DNA from: Propionibacteriaceae bacterium UBA6122 | GTDB lineage: Bacteria; Actinomycetota; Actinomycetes; Propionibacteriales; Propionibacteriaceae | Length of the DNA: 27,615 bases | Assembly (NCBI GenBank): GCA_002428365.1 | Contig: DIVW01000029.1 | Span: forward strand, 9,100 to 36,714 | Reading direction: 5' to 3' | Shown: one piece after another, positions 14,114 through 21,300 of the stretch | How the letters are laid out: each line of letters starts with the position of its first letter | Numbering within the stretch: position 1 is the stretch's first letter | Position numbers and translations under genes: made by a program | The notes under the pieces: model-generated | Database searches by the model: none | Told to the model about the DNA's origin: nothing | What the model saw: only the letters and a program-made list of their open reading frames with translations

Positions 14114-15550
14114 CTACAGCATCGCGGCGAATAATCCCAGGCCAAAGACCACCGCCACCCCAGTGCTGAACCAGCGCCACCAGTGGCGTCCCTTCGCGAT
14201 CAGGGTGGGCTTGCGCCGCAGCACGCCGATGGTGATCGCGGCAGCCGCACCGGCGGCCAATAGCGCCCACGTCCAGCCGGGAGCCTGATCCCACGGGCCA
14301 TCGGCGCGGGCCAAGAAGACCAGTCCGAGCAGCAGGGAACTGTTCTCGATCAGCCCGAGGATGTCGGTGCCGCGAGCCAGCAGCCAGGCGCTGATCGCGC
14401 CGACGGCGACTGCGAAACCCAAGGCGATCAGGCCGACGATCGGCAGTCCAGGGCCGGAGATCGGATCGTCGGCGTGGGTGAGTAACGCCACGGCAAGCGA
14501 GGTTACGTCGCGGTTGGTGTTGCTGGCCACCAGCACGGCCTCGCCTGCTTCGCGATTGATACCGAGGAAGGTTCGGTAGCCGTTCGTGCCGCCGTCGTGG
14601 CCGACGATCTGGTGGCCGTCCACTTCAACAACGGCCCAGGCATAGCCGAATTTGGTGTCGTCGCCGGTGTCCCAGCGCGGGGTGAGCGCGTCCAGGCCCG
14701 GGGCGCGTCCGGTCAGAATCGCCTGGGCATAGGTGGCCATATCGACCGGGGTGGTCCAGGTGGCCGCTCCGGCCGGAGCGAAAGCATCGGAAGTCCAGGG
14801 ACGCAACCGGCGGGCATTCTCCGACAGGCCGACCAGGGCGCCTTCCGGAATCTGGTCGGGGACCGCCGCGAAGGTGGTGTGGGTCATACCAAGGGGAGTC
14901 AGCAGGCGTTTGGTCACGTAGCTGCGCCAATCAGGTTCCCCGGCCGCAGCAGCCAGCCCGTGGCCCAGCAGGGAGGCGCCGAGATTGCTGTAGGCCATGG
15001 TGCCGCGGGTCTTCATCAGCTCCAGCTTCGCTACCTCAGCCATCAGCGTTGGGTAGTCCATGGCGTAGGGATTGGTGTTGGCGATCATGCCGGGGATCGC
15101 CCGCAGGATTACCGAGGGCGGTAGCGGTGGCACCCCGCCGCGATGCGAGGAGAGCTCGGCCAAGGTGACGCCACCGATGGGGCTGCCGGCCAGCTCAGGC
15201 AGGTGAGTGGCGAGTTCGTCCTCGGCCCGTACTTCACCACGGGTGATGGCATCAGCCAGCAGCAATCCGTCGTAGGTCTTGGTGATCGAGCCCAACTCGA
15301 AGGGGGTGTCTTTGGTGGGGGTACGGCCGTCCATTTCGCCCAACCCGGCGTGGCGAATCGTGTCTTTGGTGATCACCGTCACGCTGAGGGTCTGGTAACC
15401 GTGGGGGTCACCGACGAGGCGGCGCACCTGCTCGGCCAAGGCGGCGTCCCCGGTGGTGGCGGGGCCGAGTTGGATCGTTCGCGGGGCGATGACCAACGCC
15501 GCCCCGAGGGTCAGCAGGGCGACCGCGAGCACGATCAGAGTGGTCTGCAT
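14114..15550 (-). CDS. Membrane-anchored serine hydrolase (beta-lactamase/PBP4* family)
   Basis: About 478 residues. An N-terminal hydrophobic helix (~4-22) exports or anchors the protein. The class-C-like domain carries S88-I-T-K91 in ELGSITKTY, Y187-S-N189 in MAYSNLG, and H318-D-G320 in IVGHDGGTNGY in place of KTG. The last ~110 residues contain about four membrane helices. This layout fits serine hydrolases of the AmpH/PBP4*/LACTB type acting on peptidoglycan peptides or other amide or ester substrates outside the membrane. True beta-lactamase activity is not implied. ATG at 15550 has GAGGAG just upstream; an alternative GTG at 15562 overlaps the regulator's stop as GTGA. Either way the two genes are coupled. 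Confidence 0.85.
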   Translation of the reverse strand: MQTTLIVLAVALLTLGAALVIAPRTIQLGPATTGDAALAEQVRRLVGDPHGYQTLSVTVITKDTIRHAGLGEMDGRTPTKDTPFELGSITKTYDGLLLADAITRGEVRAEDELATHLPELAGSPIGGVTLAELSSHRGGVPPLPPSVILRAIPGMIANTNPYAMDYPTLMAEVAKLELMKTRGTMAYSNLGASLLGHGLAAAAGEPDWRSYVTKRLLTPLGMTHTTFAAVPDQIPEGALVGLSENARRLRPWTSDAFAPAGAATWTTPVDMATYAQAILTGRAPGLDALTPRWDTGDDTKFGYAWAVVEVDGHQIVGHDGGTNGYRTFLGINREAGEAVLVASNTNRDVTSLAVALLTHADDPISGPGLPIVGLIALGFAVAVGAISAWLLARGTDILGLIENSSLLLGLVFLARADGPWDQAPGWTWALLAAGAAAAITIGVLRRKPTLIAKGRHWWRWFSTGVAVVFGLGLFAAML

Positions 15551-15558
15551 TTTGCTCC

Positions 15559-16044
15559 TCACAGGTCGCCGCCGGCGACCAGACAGGTGTAGAGGGGCAC
15601 CAATCGGTTTCCGGGGATCTCGTAGTGGCCACGGTTGGTGGCGCGCAGCCAGCCCGCGGCCACTAGGGCGCGCAGGTGGTGGTAGACCTGCCCGGTGGTG
15701 CCGATTCCTTCGGTGGCCGCCAGTTCGGAGACGTCCTGGACGCCGCTGGCAATCTGTTGCAGCAGGGTGAGGCGCACCGGGCTGCCGAGGGCGGCAAAGG
15801 CGGGGGCGAGTTCGGACCAGTTGACCCGATTAACCTCAGAGGTCGGCACGCCGTACTGCCAGCTCACGGCCTGCCCATTCACCGGAATGATGCCGGTGAA
15901 CAGGACGGCGCCCTCACCCTCAGGTAGGTGTTTGGCCAAGGTGTTCAGCGCCCAGAAGGCGTCCTCGGAACTGGGCGGGGCGCTCAGGGGTGGTTGCTCC
16001 TCGAGTGCGGCCAGGCGGCGCTCGATGTCGTCCAATCGGCTCAT
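15559..16044 (-). CDS. ArsR-like winged-helix transcriptional regulator
   Basis: A 161-residue regulator. Residues ~1-15 look like a short coiled coil (MSRLDDIERRLAALEEQ). The winged helix spans ~80-150: LGSPVRLTLLQQIASGVQDVSELA, then GTTGQVYHHLRALVAAGWL, the ArsR-type HTH with recognition helix around TTGQVYHHL, and RGHYEIPGNRLVPLY as the wing. The intervening ~50 residues may sense a ligand. No metal-binding Cys cluster is seen. The gene has a clear leaderless promoter with an inverted repeat between -35 and -10, suggesting autoregulation, and it overlaps or abuts the serine hydrolase gene, its presumed target. This pairing resembles repressor/membrane hydrolase modules that respond to cell-wall stress, which is inference. 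Confidence 0.83.
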   Translation of the reverse strand: MSRLDDIERRLAALEEQPPLSAPPSSEDAFWALNTLAKHLPEGEGAVLFTGIIPVNGQAVSWQYGVPTSEVNRVNWSELAPAFAALGSPVRLTLLQQIASGVQDVSELAATEGIGTTGQVYHHLRALVAAGWLRATNRGHYEIPGNRLVPLYTCLVAGGDL

Positions 16045-16050
16045 GGGACG

Positions 16051-16078
16051 ATAGTACGTGATTACGTAGTTATTGCAA
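16051..16078 (-). promoter_or_regulatory. Promoter and likely operator of the wHTH regulator gene
   Basis: On the minus strand, TTGCAA (16073-16078) and TACTAT (16051-16056) are separated by 16 nt, and TACTAT ends 6 nt before the ATG at 16044: a good -35/-10 pair for a leaderless transcript. Within it, TACGT-n4-ACGTA (16055-16068 on the plus strand) is a perfect 5-bp inverted repeat positioned where a bound repressor would block RNA polymerase. Confidence 0.65.
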
Positions 16079-16095
16079 GAGCGTCGCGTTGGCCG

Positions 16096-17007
16096 CTAGA
16101 TCGGGACCGAAACCACCCGATCCACCGGCAGCGGCGCGTAAAGGTGTGGGAAGCCGTCCTCGACCAGCACTGGCAACTCGTCCTGAGGATCAAGGCGTAG
16201 CAGCACCAGCTCGTCGTCGGTGAGATCGGCGTAGAACCGTTGGCGGGTGCCAGCGAGTTGGGCGGCGAATGAGAAGTGCACGAAGCCAGCCTCCTCAAAG
16301 TGCTGACCGCGGGCGGAGTAGGGGTAGTGCCCGGACGCAGTGGCCTGCTGCCAGAGTTCGCGAGGGCTGAAGTGGTAGATCGGCTCAGTCTGGGGGGTCC
16401 CAGCCACCGGCAGATCGAGCGTGAGCAGGTCGGCGCGCAGTTGGTCCGCGTTGTGAAACAGGATCGCGGTGAGCCCGGACGCGCGCGCCGCGGCCACATT
16501 GGATTCCATATCGTCGATGAAGACGGCCTGGCTTGGCTGCACCCCGTTGCGTGCGCACGCCAGGGCGAAGATCGCCGGATCGGGTTTGGCAACGCCTTCG
16601 AAGCCGGAGACCACCAGGGTGTCGAAGCGTTCGAGCGCGGCGAACCGGGTGCGGATCGCCGGGAAGGTGTCCGCTGACCAATTCGAAAGTGCACCCACCT
16701 TGATGCTGTGTTGATGCAGCTCGGCCACGAGTGCCCACACTCCCGGCACATACCCGGGGATGGACAGTCGGTTGAAGCGCCGATAGGCCAAGATCGCCTC
16801 AGCGTCTTCGGGGAAGCGGGCACACCACTCGGCCTCAATGTCAGGGTAGGTGCGGCCGTGGTCAGCTTGCCGATTCCATTCGGAGAAGTTGACCCTCTCC
16901 ATGAACGCCGGCACCTCGGCACTCGGGAGCACCTGCTCAAAGGGGCGCTGCGGCACCCAGTCGAGCACCACCCGTCCCAGATCAAACAACACCACTTCGA
17001 AGTTCAC
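16096..17007 (-). CDS. HAD-superfamily hydrolase fused to a DUF952 domain
   Basis: A 303-residue two-domain protein. Residues 1-200 are a YihX-like HAD phosphatase: nucleophile D9 in VLFDLGRVVLDW, S108-N109 in GALSNWS, K141 in GVAKPDP, and D165-D166 in VFIDDMESNV, with a helical cap between motifs I and II. Residues ~209-302 match DUF952: IYHFSPRELW, EEAGFVHFSFAAQL, then LPVLVEDGFPHLYAPLPVDRVV. DUF952 is a small domain related to the ADP-ribosyltransferase fold and of unknown activity. The GTG start at 17007 begins with the first HAD strand. There is no internal stop or frameshift, so the fusion is genuine in this sequence. It is divergent from the VOC gene. Confidence 0.85.
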   Translation of the reverse strand: MNFEVVLFDLGRVVLDWVPQRPFEQVLPSAEVPAFMERVNFSEWNRQADHGRTYPDIEAEWCARFPEDAEAILAYRRFNRLSIPGYVPGVWALVAELHQHSIKVGALSNWSADTFPAIRTRFAALERFDTLVVSGFEGVAKPDPAIFALACARNGVQPSQAVFIDDMESNVAAARASGLTAILFHNADQLRADLLTLDLPVAGTPQTEPIYHFSPRELWQQATASGHYPYSARGQHFEEAGFVHFSFAAQLAGTRQRFYADLTDDELVLLRLDPQDELPVLVEDGFPHLYAPLPVDRVVSVPI

Positions 17008-17102
17008 TGTCTAAGTACACCCGTCAGATGGGCAGGGTTGCGGGCTATCTCGCCGCAGGATCGCGTGTAAGGCTGTAAGTCCAGCCCAATGGAGGTGCCT
17101 GA

Positions 17103-17996
17103 ATGCAGAAGATCGTGCCCAACCTGTGGTTTGACCACACCGCAGCCGAAGCCGCAGCGTTCTACGCCGCGGTGTTCCCCAACGCGCGGGTCACCGACAC
17201 CCAGCTCTATCCAGACGAGGGCCTGCTCGATTTTCAGGCAGAGTTCGCCGGTAAGGAGATCACCGTCAGTTTCGAGATCGACGGTTACCGCTTCATCGCA
17301 ATCAATGCTGGCCCGGAGTTCAAGGTGAACCCGTCGGTGTCGTTCATGCTCAACTTCGATCCGTCCCGCGATCCGCAAGCACGTGAGCATCTCGACCAGC
17401 TTTGGGCCTCGCTGGCCGCAGGTGGTCAGGTGCTGATGCCGCTGGGGGAGTATCCGCACAGCCCCCACTACGGCTGGGTGCAGGATCGCTACGGCATCAG
17501 CTGGCAGTTGATCCTCAGTAATGCCGAAGGTGAGCCGCGTCCGTTCATCGTGCCGACAATGCTGTTCTGCTCGACTGCGCAGAATCGCGCCGCTGAGGCT
17601 GCCGCCTTCTACGTGGACACTTTCCCTGGTTCACGGATCGGCACTGACGTCCGGTATCCGGCGCAGGCGGGTCCGGCGACGCCGGGCAGCGTGATGTTCA
17701 CCGACATTGAGTTGTTCGGCCAGTGGTTTGCACTGATGGACGCCTCAGTTGAGCAGGATTACACCTTCAACTGCGGGGTTTCGCTGATGGTCGAGTGCGA
17801 CGATCAGGCCGAGCTCGACCGCTACTGGGCGGCGCTGAGCGCGGTGCCCGAAGCTGAGCAGTGCGGCTGGTGCGCCGACAAGTTCGGCTTGAGCTGGCAG
17901 GTTGTGCCAGCCAAGTTGGGCGATCTGATGCTGACCGCCGATTCGTTCAGCAAGCTGATGGGGATGAAGAAGATCGAGATCGCCGCCTTCGGCTGA
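17103..17996 (+). CDS. Tandem VOC (glyoxalase/PhnB-like) protein
   Basis: A 297-residue protein made of two PhnB-type vicinal-oxygen-chelate modules: residues 1-140 (MQKIVPNLWFDHTAAEAAAF, then YGWVQDRYGISWQLIL) and ~150-290 (IVPTMLFCSTAQNRAAEAAAFY, then CGWCADKFGLSWQVVP). Each has the YGW/CGWxxDxxGxSWQ ending of the '3-demethylubiquinone-9 3-methyltransferase-like' PhnB group, which despite that name has no demonstrated methyltransferase activity. The internal repeat suggests duplication. GGAGGT (17091-17096) with a 6-nt spacer fixes the ATG at 17103. The function is unknown. It converges with the small winged-helix gene, with two hairpins in between. Confidence 0.82.
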   Translation: MQKIVPNLWFDHTAAEAAAFYAAVFPNARVTDTQLYPDEGLLDFQAEFAGKEITVSFEIDGYRFIAINAGPEFKVNPSVSFMLNFDPSRDPQAREHLDQLWASLAAGGQVLMPLGEYPHSPHYGWVQDRYGISWQLILSNAEGEPRPFIVPTMLFCSTAQNRAAEAAAFYVDTFPGSRIGTDVRYPAQAGPATPGSVMFTDIELFGQWFALMDASVEQDYTFNCGVSLMVECDDQAELDRYWAALSAVPEAEQCGWCADKFGLSWQVVPAKLGDLMLTADSFSKLMGMKKIEIAAFG

Positions 17997-18008
17997 TCCT
18001 GTCCGGGT

Positions 18009-18054
18009 GGACGCCGGCGCGCTTTGGCCCGGCGTCCGTGACCGAGTTCGGTCA
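18009..18054. terminator. Two hairpins between convergent genes
   Basis: GGACGCCGG (18009-18017) and CCGGCGTCC (18029-18037) form a perfect 9-bp stem with an 11-nt loop. TGACCGA-GT-TCGGTCA (18039-18054) forms a second perfect inverted repeat whose last bases include the stop of the minus-strand gene. They lie directly after the VOC gene, consistent with bidirectional termination, without a T tract. Confidence 0.55.
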
Positions 18055-18231
18055 GGCCGAAGGGGCCCAGTAGCAGCGGACCGGGGATTCGATCTGGCCG
18101 GTCTTCTTCAGTTCGGCCATCGCCTTGTCGACCAGTTTGCGATCGAGGCCGGTGAGCTCGACGACCTTGCCGGCATTCAGCGGCGTTCCGGCCGTCCGCA
18201 TGGCCTCGAGTACCTTCTCCGCGTCACTCAT
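18052..18231 (-). CDS. Small winged-helix DNA-binding-like protein
   Basis: A 59-residue protein that is little more than one winged helix: MSDAEKVLEAMRTAGTPLNA, then the HTH (GKVVELTGLDRKLVDKAMAELKKTG) and a short basic wing (QIESPVRCYWAP). Similar stand-alone ~60-residue proteins with a C-terminal RCYYAP-like end occur in bacteria and archaea and are annotated as MarR- or ArsR-like; I cannot name the family with certainty. The ATG at 18231 is preferred over an in-frame ATG at 18267, because GGAGAG lies just upstream and the extension (TENFLAGTESG) does not look structured. The upstream stretch 18248-18262 is AT-rich, unlike its surroundings, and may hold its promoter. Confidence 0.7.
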   Translation of the reverse strand: MSDAEKVLEAMRTAGTPLNAGKVVELTGLDRKLVDKAMAELKKTGQIESPVRCYWAPSA

Positions 18232-18337
18232 TCCGCTCTCCGTTCCAGCTAAAAAATTTTCCGTCAACCTAGCGCGGCCGACGTTCCGTCGCGACTCGGC
18301 ACCGACGTCGCGGGCATTCGACCCAGGCGGGGACTAG

Positions 18338-18343
18338 TAGGAT
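18338..18343 (+). promoter_or_regulatory. -10 box of ychF (leaderless start)
   Basis: TAGGAT is followed by 8 nt (TTCCCCTC) and the GTG at 18352. A pyrimidine-rich spacer leaves no room for a Shine-Dalgarno, indicating a leaderless mRNA. Confidence 0.6.
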
Positions 18344-18351
18344 TTCCCCTC

Positions 18352-19425
18352 GTGGCTCTAACGATCGGCATTGTCGGGCTGCCCAACGCGGGCAAGTCCA
18401 CCCTGTTCAACGCACTCACCCGCAACAACGTGCTCGCGGCGAACTATCCGTTCGCGACCATCGAACCCAACGTTGGCGTGGTGGGCGTGCCGGATCCTCG
18501 ACTGGCGGTGCTGGCCAAGATCTTCGGCTCCGAGCGCATCCTGCCGGCGACGGTGAGCTTCGTCGACATCGCCGGCATCGTGAAGGGCGCCTCCAAGGGT
18601 GAAGGCATGGGCAACGCCTTCCTGGCCAACATCCGTGAGGCCGACGCGATCTGCCAGGTCACCCGGGTCTTCCGCGACCCCGACGTCACCCATGTGGACG
18701 GCGAAGTGAACCCGAGCAGCGACATCGAGACTATTCGCACTGAGCTGATCCTGGCCGATCTGCAGACCCTCGACAAGGCGCTGCCCCGGGTGGAGAAGGA
18801 AGCCCGGATCAAGAAGGAGAAGCAGCCGCAGTTGGCGGCTTTCCTTGAGGCCCGAGAGGTGCTCGATTCTGGCGTGGGCGTCCATGCCGCCGGGCTCGAC
18901 CTGGAGCCGCTGCGGGAACTGTTCCTGCTGACCGCCAAGCCCTACTTGTACGTGTTCAACTGCGACGCCGATGAGCTGGCTGATGCTGAGTTGAAAGAGA
19001 AGATGAAGACGATCGTGGCTCCGGCTGAAGCGATCTTCCTCGACGCCAAGATCGAAGCCGAGCTGTCTGAGCTGGAGCCCGAGGACGCTGCTGAGTTCCT
19101 GGCCGAGATGGGTATCACCGAGCCCGGTCTGGACACCCTGGCTCGCGTTGGCTACGAGACCCTCGGCCTGCAGAGCTACCTGACCGCTGGCCCGAAGGAA
19201 TCCCGAGCCTGGACGATCCACAAGGGCGACACCGCTCCCGAAGCCGCCGGTGTGATTCACACCGACTTCCAGAAGGGCTTCATCAAGGCCGAGATAGTTG
19301 GCTTCGACGATCTGGTGGCCACCGGTTCGGTTGCTGCTGCCCGTGCGGCTGGCAAAGCCCGTATGGAGGGCAAGGACTACGTCATGGCCGATGGCGACGT
19401 GGTCGAGTTCCGGTTCAACGCCTAG
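18352..19425 (+). CDS. ychF: Redox-regulated ATPase/GTPase YchF (OLA1 family)
   Basis: A 357-residue Obg-related P-loop protein of standard length. Seen: G1 GLPNAGKST (9-17), the PFATIEPN switch region (33-40), G3 DIAGIVKGASKGEGMGN (~72-88), the coiled-coil insertion (~125-210), and the C-terminal TGS domain (~275-357, TAGPKESRAWTIHKGDTAPEAAGVIH). The usual NKxD specificity motif is replaced (NCDADEL), as is normal for YchF, which prefers ATP. It associates with ribosomes and with translation and stress responses in other bacteria. The GTG start was chosen for its leaderless -10 box and because the G1 motif follows at the usual distance. Confidence 0.95.
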   Translation: MALTIGIVGLPNAGKSTLFNALTRNNVLAANYPFATIEPNVGVVGVPDPRLAVLAKIFGSERILPATVSFVDIAGIVKGASKGEGMGNAFLANIREADAICQVTRVFRDPDVTHVDGEVNPSSDIETIRTELILADLQTLDKALPRVEKEARIKKEKQPQLAAFLEAREVLDSGVGVHAAGLDLEPLRELFLLTAKPYLYVFNCDADELADAELKEKMKTIVAPAEAIFLDAKIEAELSELEPEDAAEFLAEMGITEPGLDTLARVGYETLGLQSYLTAGPKESRAWTIHKGDTAPEAAGVIHTDFQKGFIKAEIVGFDDLVATGSVAAARAAGKARMEGKDYVMADGDVVEFRFNA

Positions 19426-19460
19426 GCAGCCGCATCGCGCGCACCGTCGCCGGGCTACTG

Positions 19461-19525
19461 CTCATATCGGGGACTCATATCGGGGACGGTTCCAATTAGC
19501 GCAGCTCATGCTGGGGACGGCTCCG
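19461..19525. repeat. Second copy of the GGGACGGTTCC hairpin-repeat family
   Basis: Two tandem 13-mers CTCATATCGGGGA (19461-19486) lead into a 26-nt segment (19482-19507) identical to 4807-4832, then a decayed GGGGACGGCTCC (19513-19524). The right arm of the perfect hairpin found at 4834-4852 is missing or changed, so this is a partial or degraded copy. It lies in the 199-base gap between ychF and the ClbS-like gene; the remainder of the gap holds the Shine-Dalgarno of the latter and nothing else I recognise. Confidence 0.75.
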
Positions 19526-19624
19526 CGGCGCCATTGCTGGTGTTGTACGGCCCGCCATCTCGCGCCAGCCTTTGAGTAGCTCAGATCGTTAGAGTTGTTC
19601 TGAGAAGCGCAGAGGAGGGGTCCG

Positions 19625-20179
19625 GTGGCGAGGCCGACATCGAAGGAGACCCTGCTCGAAGCGGCGGACTCGGAGTTCGAGAAGTTGTGGGGGCTGGTGA
19701 ATGCCATGACCCCTGATGAGCGGCAGTCATCGTTCGACTTCGGTGGCGACGCCGGAAGGCGGGAAGACCATTGGGGTCGAGACAAGTGCCTGCGCGATGT
19801 GCTGGTTCACCTGCATGAGTGGCACAAGTTGATGCTCGTGTGGGTCGAAGCCAACCGAAGAGGGGAGTCGAGACCCTTCTTCCCCGAGCCGTACACCTGG
19901 AAGACCTACGGGACGCTGAACGTGGAGCTGTGGCGTAAGCACCAGTCGACGCCCCTGGAGGAAGCGGAAAGGCTAGTCCGATCCTCGCATGATTCGCTGC
20001 TGTCGCTGGTCCAGCAGTTCAGCAGCGAAGAGCTGTTCGAGAAGCAGTATTTTCCCTGGACTGGGACGACGAGCCTCGGCGCCTATTGCGTGTCAGCAAC
20101 TTCCAGCCACTACGACTGGGCCCTGAAGAAGCTTCGCGCTCATCTCAAGATATTGCGGGCCCAACGAACCGTCAGTTGA
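19625..20179 (+). CDS. ClbS/DfsB-family four-helix bundle protein
   Basis: A 184-residue protein with the ClbS/DfsB (DUF1706) pattern: an N-terminal helix (KETLLEAADSEFEKLWGLV), then DKCLRDVLVHLHEWHKLMLVWVE, FFPEPYTWKTYGTLN, and SLGAYCVSATSSHYDWALKKLR at the C-terminus. ClbS protects colibactin producers by opening the toxin's cyclopropane ring; the wider family occurs in many bacteria with no such cluster and with unknown roles. No polyketide or peptide synthetase genes are nearby. The GTG at 19625 is preceded by GAGGAGG (~19612-19618). Its stop overlaps the end of the convergent GH16-like gene by 8 bases. Confidence 0.82.
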   Translation: MARPTSKETLLEAADSEFEKLWGLVNAMTPDERQSSFDFGGDAGRREDHWGRDKCLRDVLVHLHEWHKLMLVWVEANRRGESRPFFPEPYTWKTYGTLNVELWRKHQSTPLEEAERLVRSSHDSLLSLVQQFSSEELFEKQYFPWTGTTSLGAYCVSATSSHYDWALKKLRAHLKILRAQRTVS

Positions 20180-20963
20180 AGTCCCAGCCGGCGATGCGGT
20201 GGACGATCGCGGACTTGGGATAGGTGCCCGAGGGTGCGCCGACTTCGAAGAGGTCGACCATCAAGAAGAGTGGGTAGGTCGGTGCTTGGTGAATCGTGCG
20301 GAGGCGGACGCCCTCGCAACCGATCACGGTTTCGCCGGCGCCCCAGATCACCGTCCAGGTGTGCGGTGTGTCGGCACCGAAGGGCAGCGTGACCTCGGTC
20401 ATGTCCGAGGTAAGTCGGGGGTCGTGGTGTGCCTTTAGCCCTGATCGGGCCGTGGTGGTTGGGCCGACTGGCTGTGCGTCGATCTCAAAGATGCAGATTT
20501 CACCGCAATCCTCGTCGCTGAGATGCTCGGTGCCGACCAGCCAGGCCGCGGTCATGCAGCCATCGTCCAGTGATGGCGTCACGGTGAGATCGATGCGCCC
20601 CTGGGTTGGTGTCCAGAGCAGTTGCTGCGGCGTGGTGGTACGGACGACGAGCCCGTCCGGGCGGTGGCGATGGGTGCCCTGGGTAGACCCGATCGGGCCG
20701 GCGAAGTTGCCGGTTTGCAGGTTCGACACCCGAAGAGGTGCATCCTCTGGGCGCCAATCGAGTTGATCCTCCTCGATGCGGAGCTCGATTCCCTCAGGGG
20801 TGATTCGGTAGCGGGCAGCGGACCGATCTGGGGTCGTCCAGTGGGGTAGGTAGTGCGGCGTCCATCGATCGGATCGCAGACCATCGGTGAATCTGTCATC
20901 GATGTCGCCGCGTCGCTGCGGTGGTGCCGGAAGTCGATCAGCAAAGCCCTGCATGGGACGCAT
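20172..20963 (-). CDS. GH16-like (concanavalin A-like lectin/glucanase fold) protein
   Basis: A 263-residue protein with no signal peptide. It begins FTDGLRSDRWTPHYLPHWTTPDRSAARYRI and has the beta-sandwich pattern of family 16 glycoside hydrolases, with LQTGNFAGPIGS (~82-93) and a catalytic-type segment CGEICIFEID around E155 and E160. In classical GH16 this reads E-x-D-x-x-E; here the middle Asp is Cys, while both Glu are kept. I recall a group of actinobacterial GH16-annotated proteins with the same E-I-C form, so this may be a subfamily trait rather than inactivation. The substrate is unknown and location is probably cytoplasmic. ATG at 20963 or 20954 could be the start. Confidence 0.75.
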   Translation of the reverse strand: MRPMQGFADRLPAPPQRRGDIDDRFTDGLRSDRWTPHYLPHWTTPDRSAARYRITPEGIELRIEEDQLDWRPEDAPLRVSNLQTGNFAGPIGSTQGTHRHRPDGLVVRTTTPQQLLWTPTQGRIDLTVTPSLDDGCMTAAWLVGTEHLSDEDCGEICIFEIDAQPVGPTTTARSGLKAHHDPRLTSDMTEVTLPFGADTPHTWTVIWGAGETVIGCEGVRLRTIHQAPTYPLFLMVDLFEVGAPSGTYPKSAIVHRIAGWDFN

Positions 20964-21022
20964 CTTGGCACGCAGTCGGGCGAACGGCTCAGTGGTAGGC
21001 GAGTTTGGCGCCAGTAGCGCCG

Positions 21023-21241
21023 TCAGCGGGACGGTGGCTTGATCGGCGGATCGGGCACTTCGCCATTGGCAACCGCCTCGACCCAGTCGACGTCAGCGTC
21101 GGGAAGGTAGGAGCCGCGGACTTCGCCGCCTGCGCGCAGGATCTCGGTGGCGATGTCATGGCGAAGTTCGTCGCCATTGTTAGCGATCAGCCATTTTTGG
21201 GAGTCCCGCCGCAGCATCGGCCACCACGCTTCGATACCCAT
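21023..21241 (-). CDS. Small conserved actinobacterial hypothetical protein
   Basis: A 72-residue protein: MGIEAWWPMLRRDSQKWLIAN, NNGDELRHDIATEILRAGGEV, then DADVDWVEAVANGEVPD. The WLI-NNGD...I..EI..AGG...DVDWVEAVANGE pattern is one I have seen in short hypothetical proteins of actinobacteria; no function is known. It contains no motif suggesting catalysis or DNA binding. It sits between the GH16-like and RibD_C-like genes on the same strand, with 59-base gaps on both sides, so the three may be co-transcribed. Confidence 0.62.
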   Translation of the reverse strand: MGIEAWWPMLRRDSQKWLIANNGDELRHDIATEILRAGGEVRGSYLPDADVDWVEAVANGEVPDPPIKPPSR

Positions 21242-21300
21242 GCGCCATTGTCACACCCGTTTGGCGCGGACGAGTCGTCCACGGGCCAATTCGCGCTGCA

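Noticed and set aside
16096..17007. Apparent loss of the second catalytic Asp in HAD motif I (D-L-G)
   Set aside because: D-x-G is the normal form in YihX-like HAD enzymes, so this is not a defect.
18352..19425. Missing NKxD motif in YchF
   Set aside because: The whole YchF/OLA1 family lacks it, consistent with its ATP preference.
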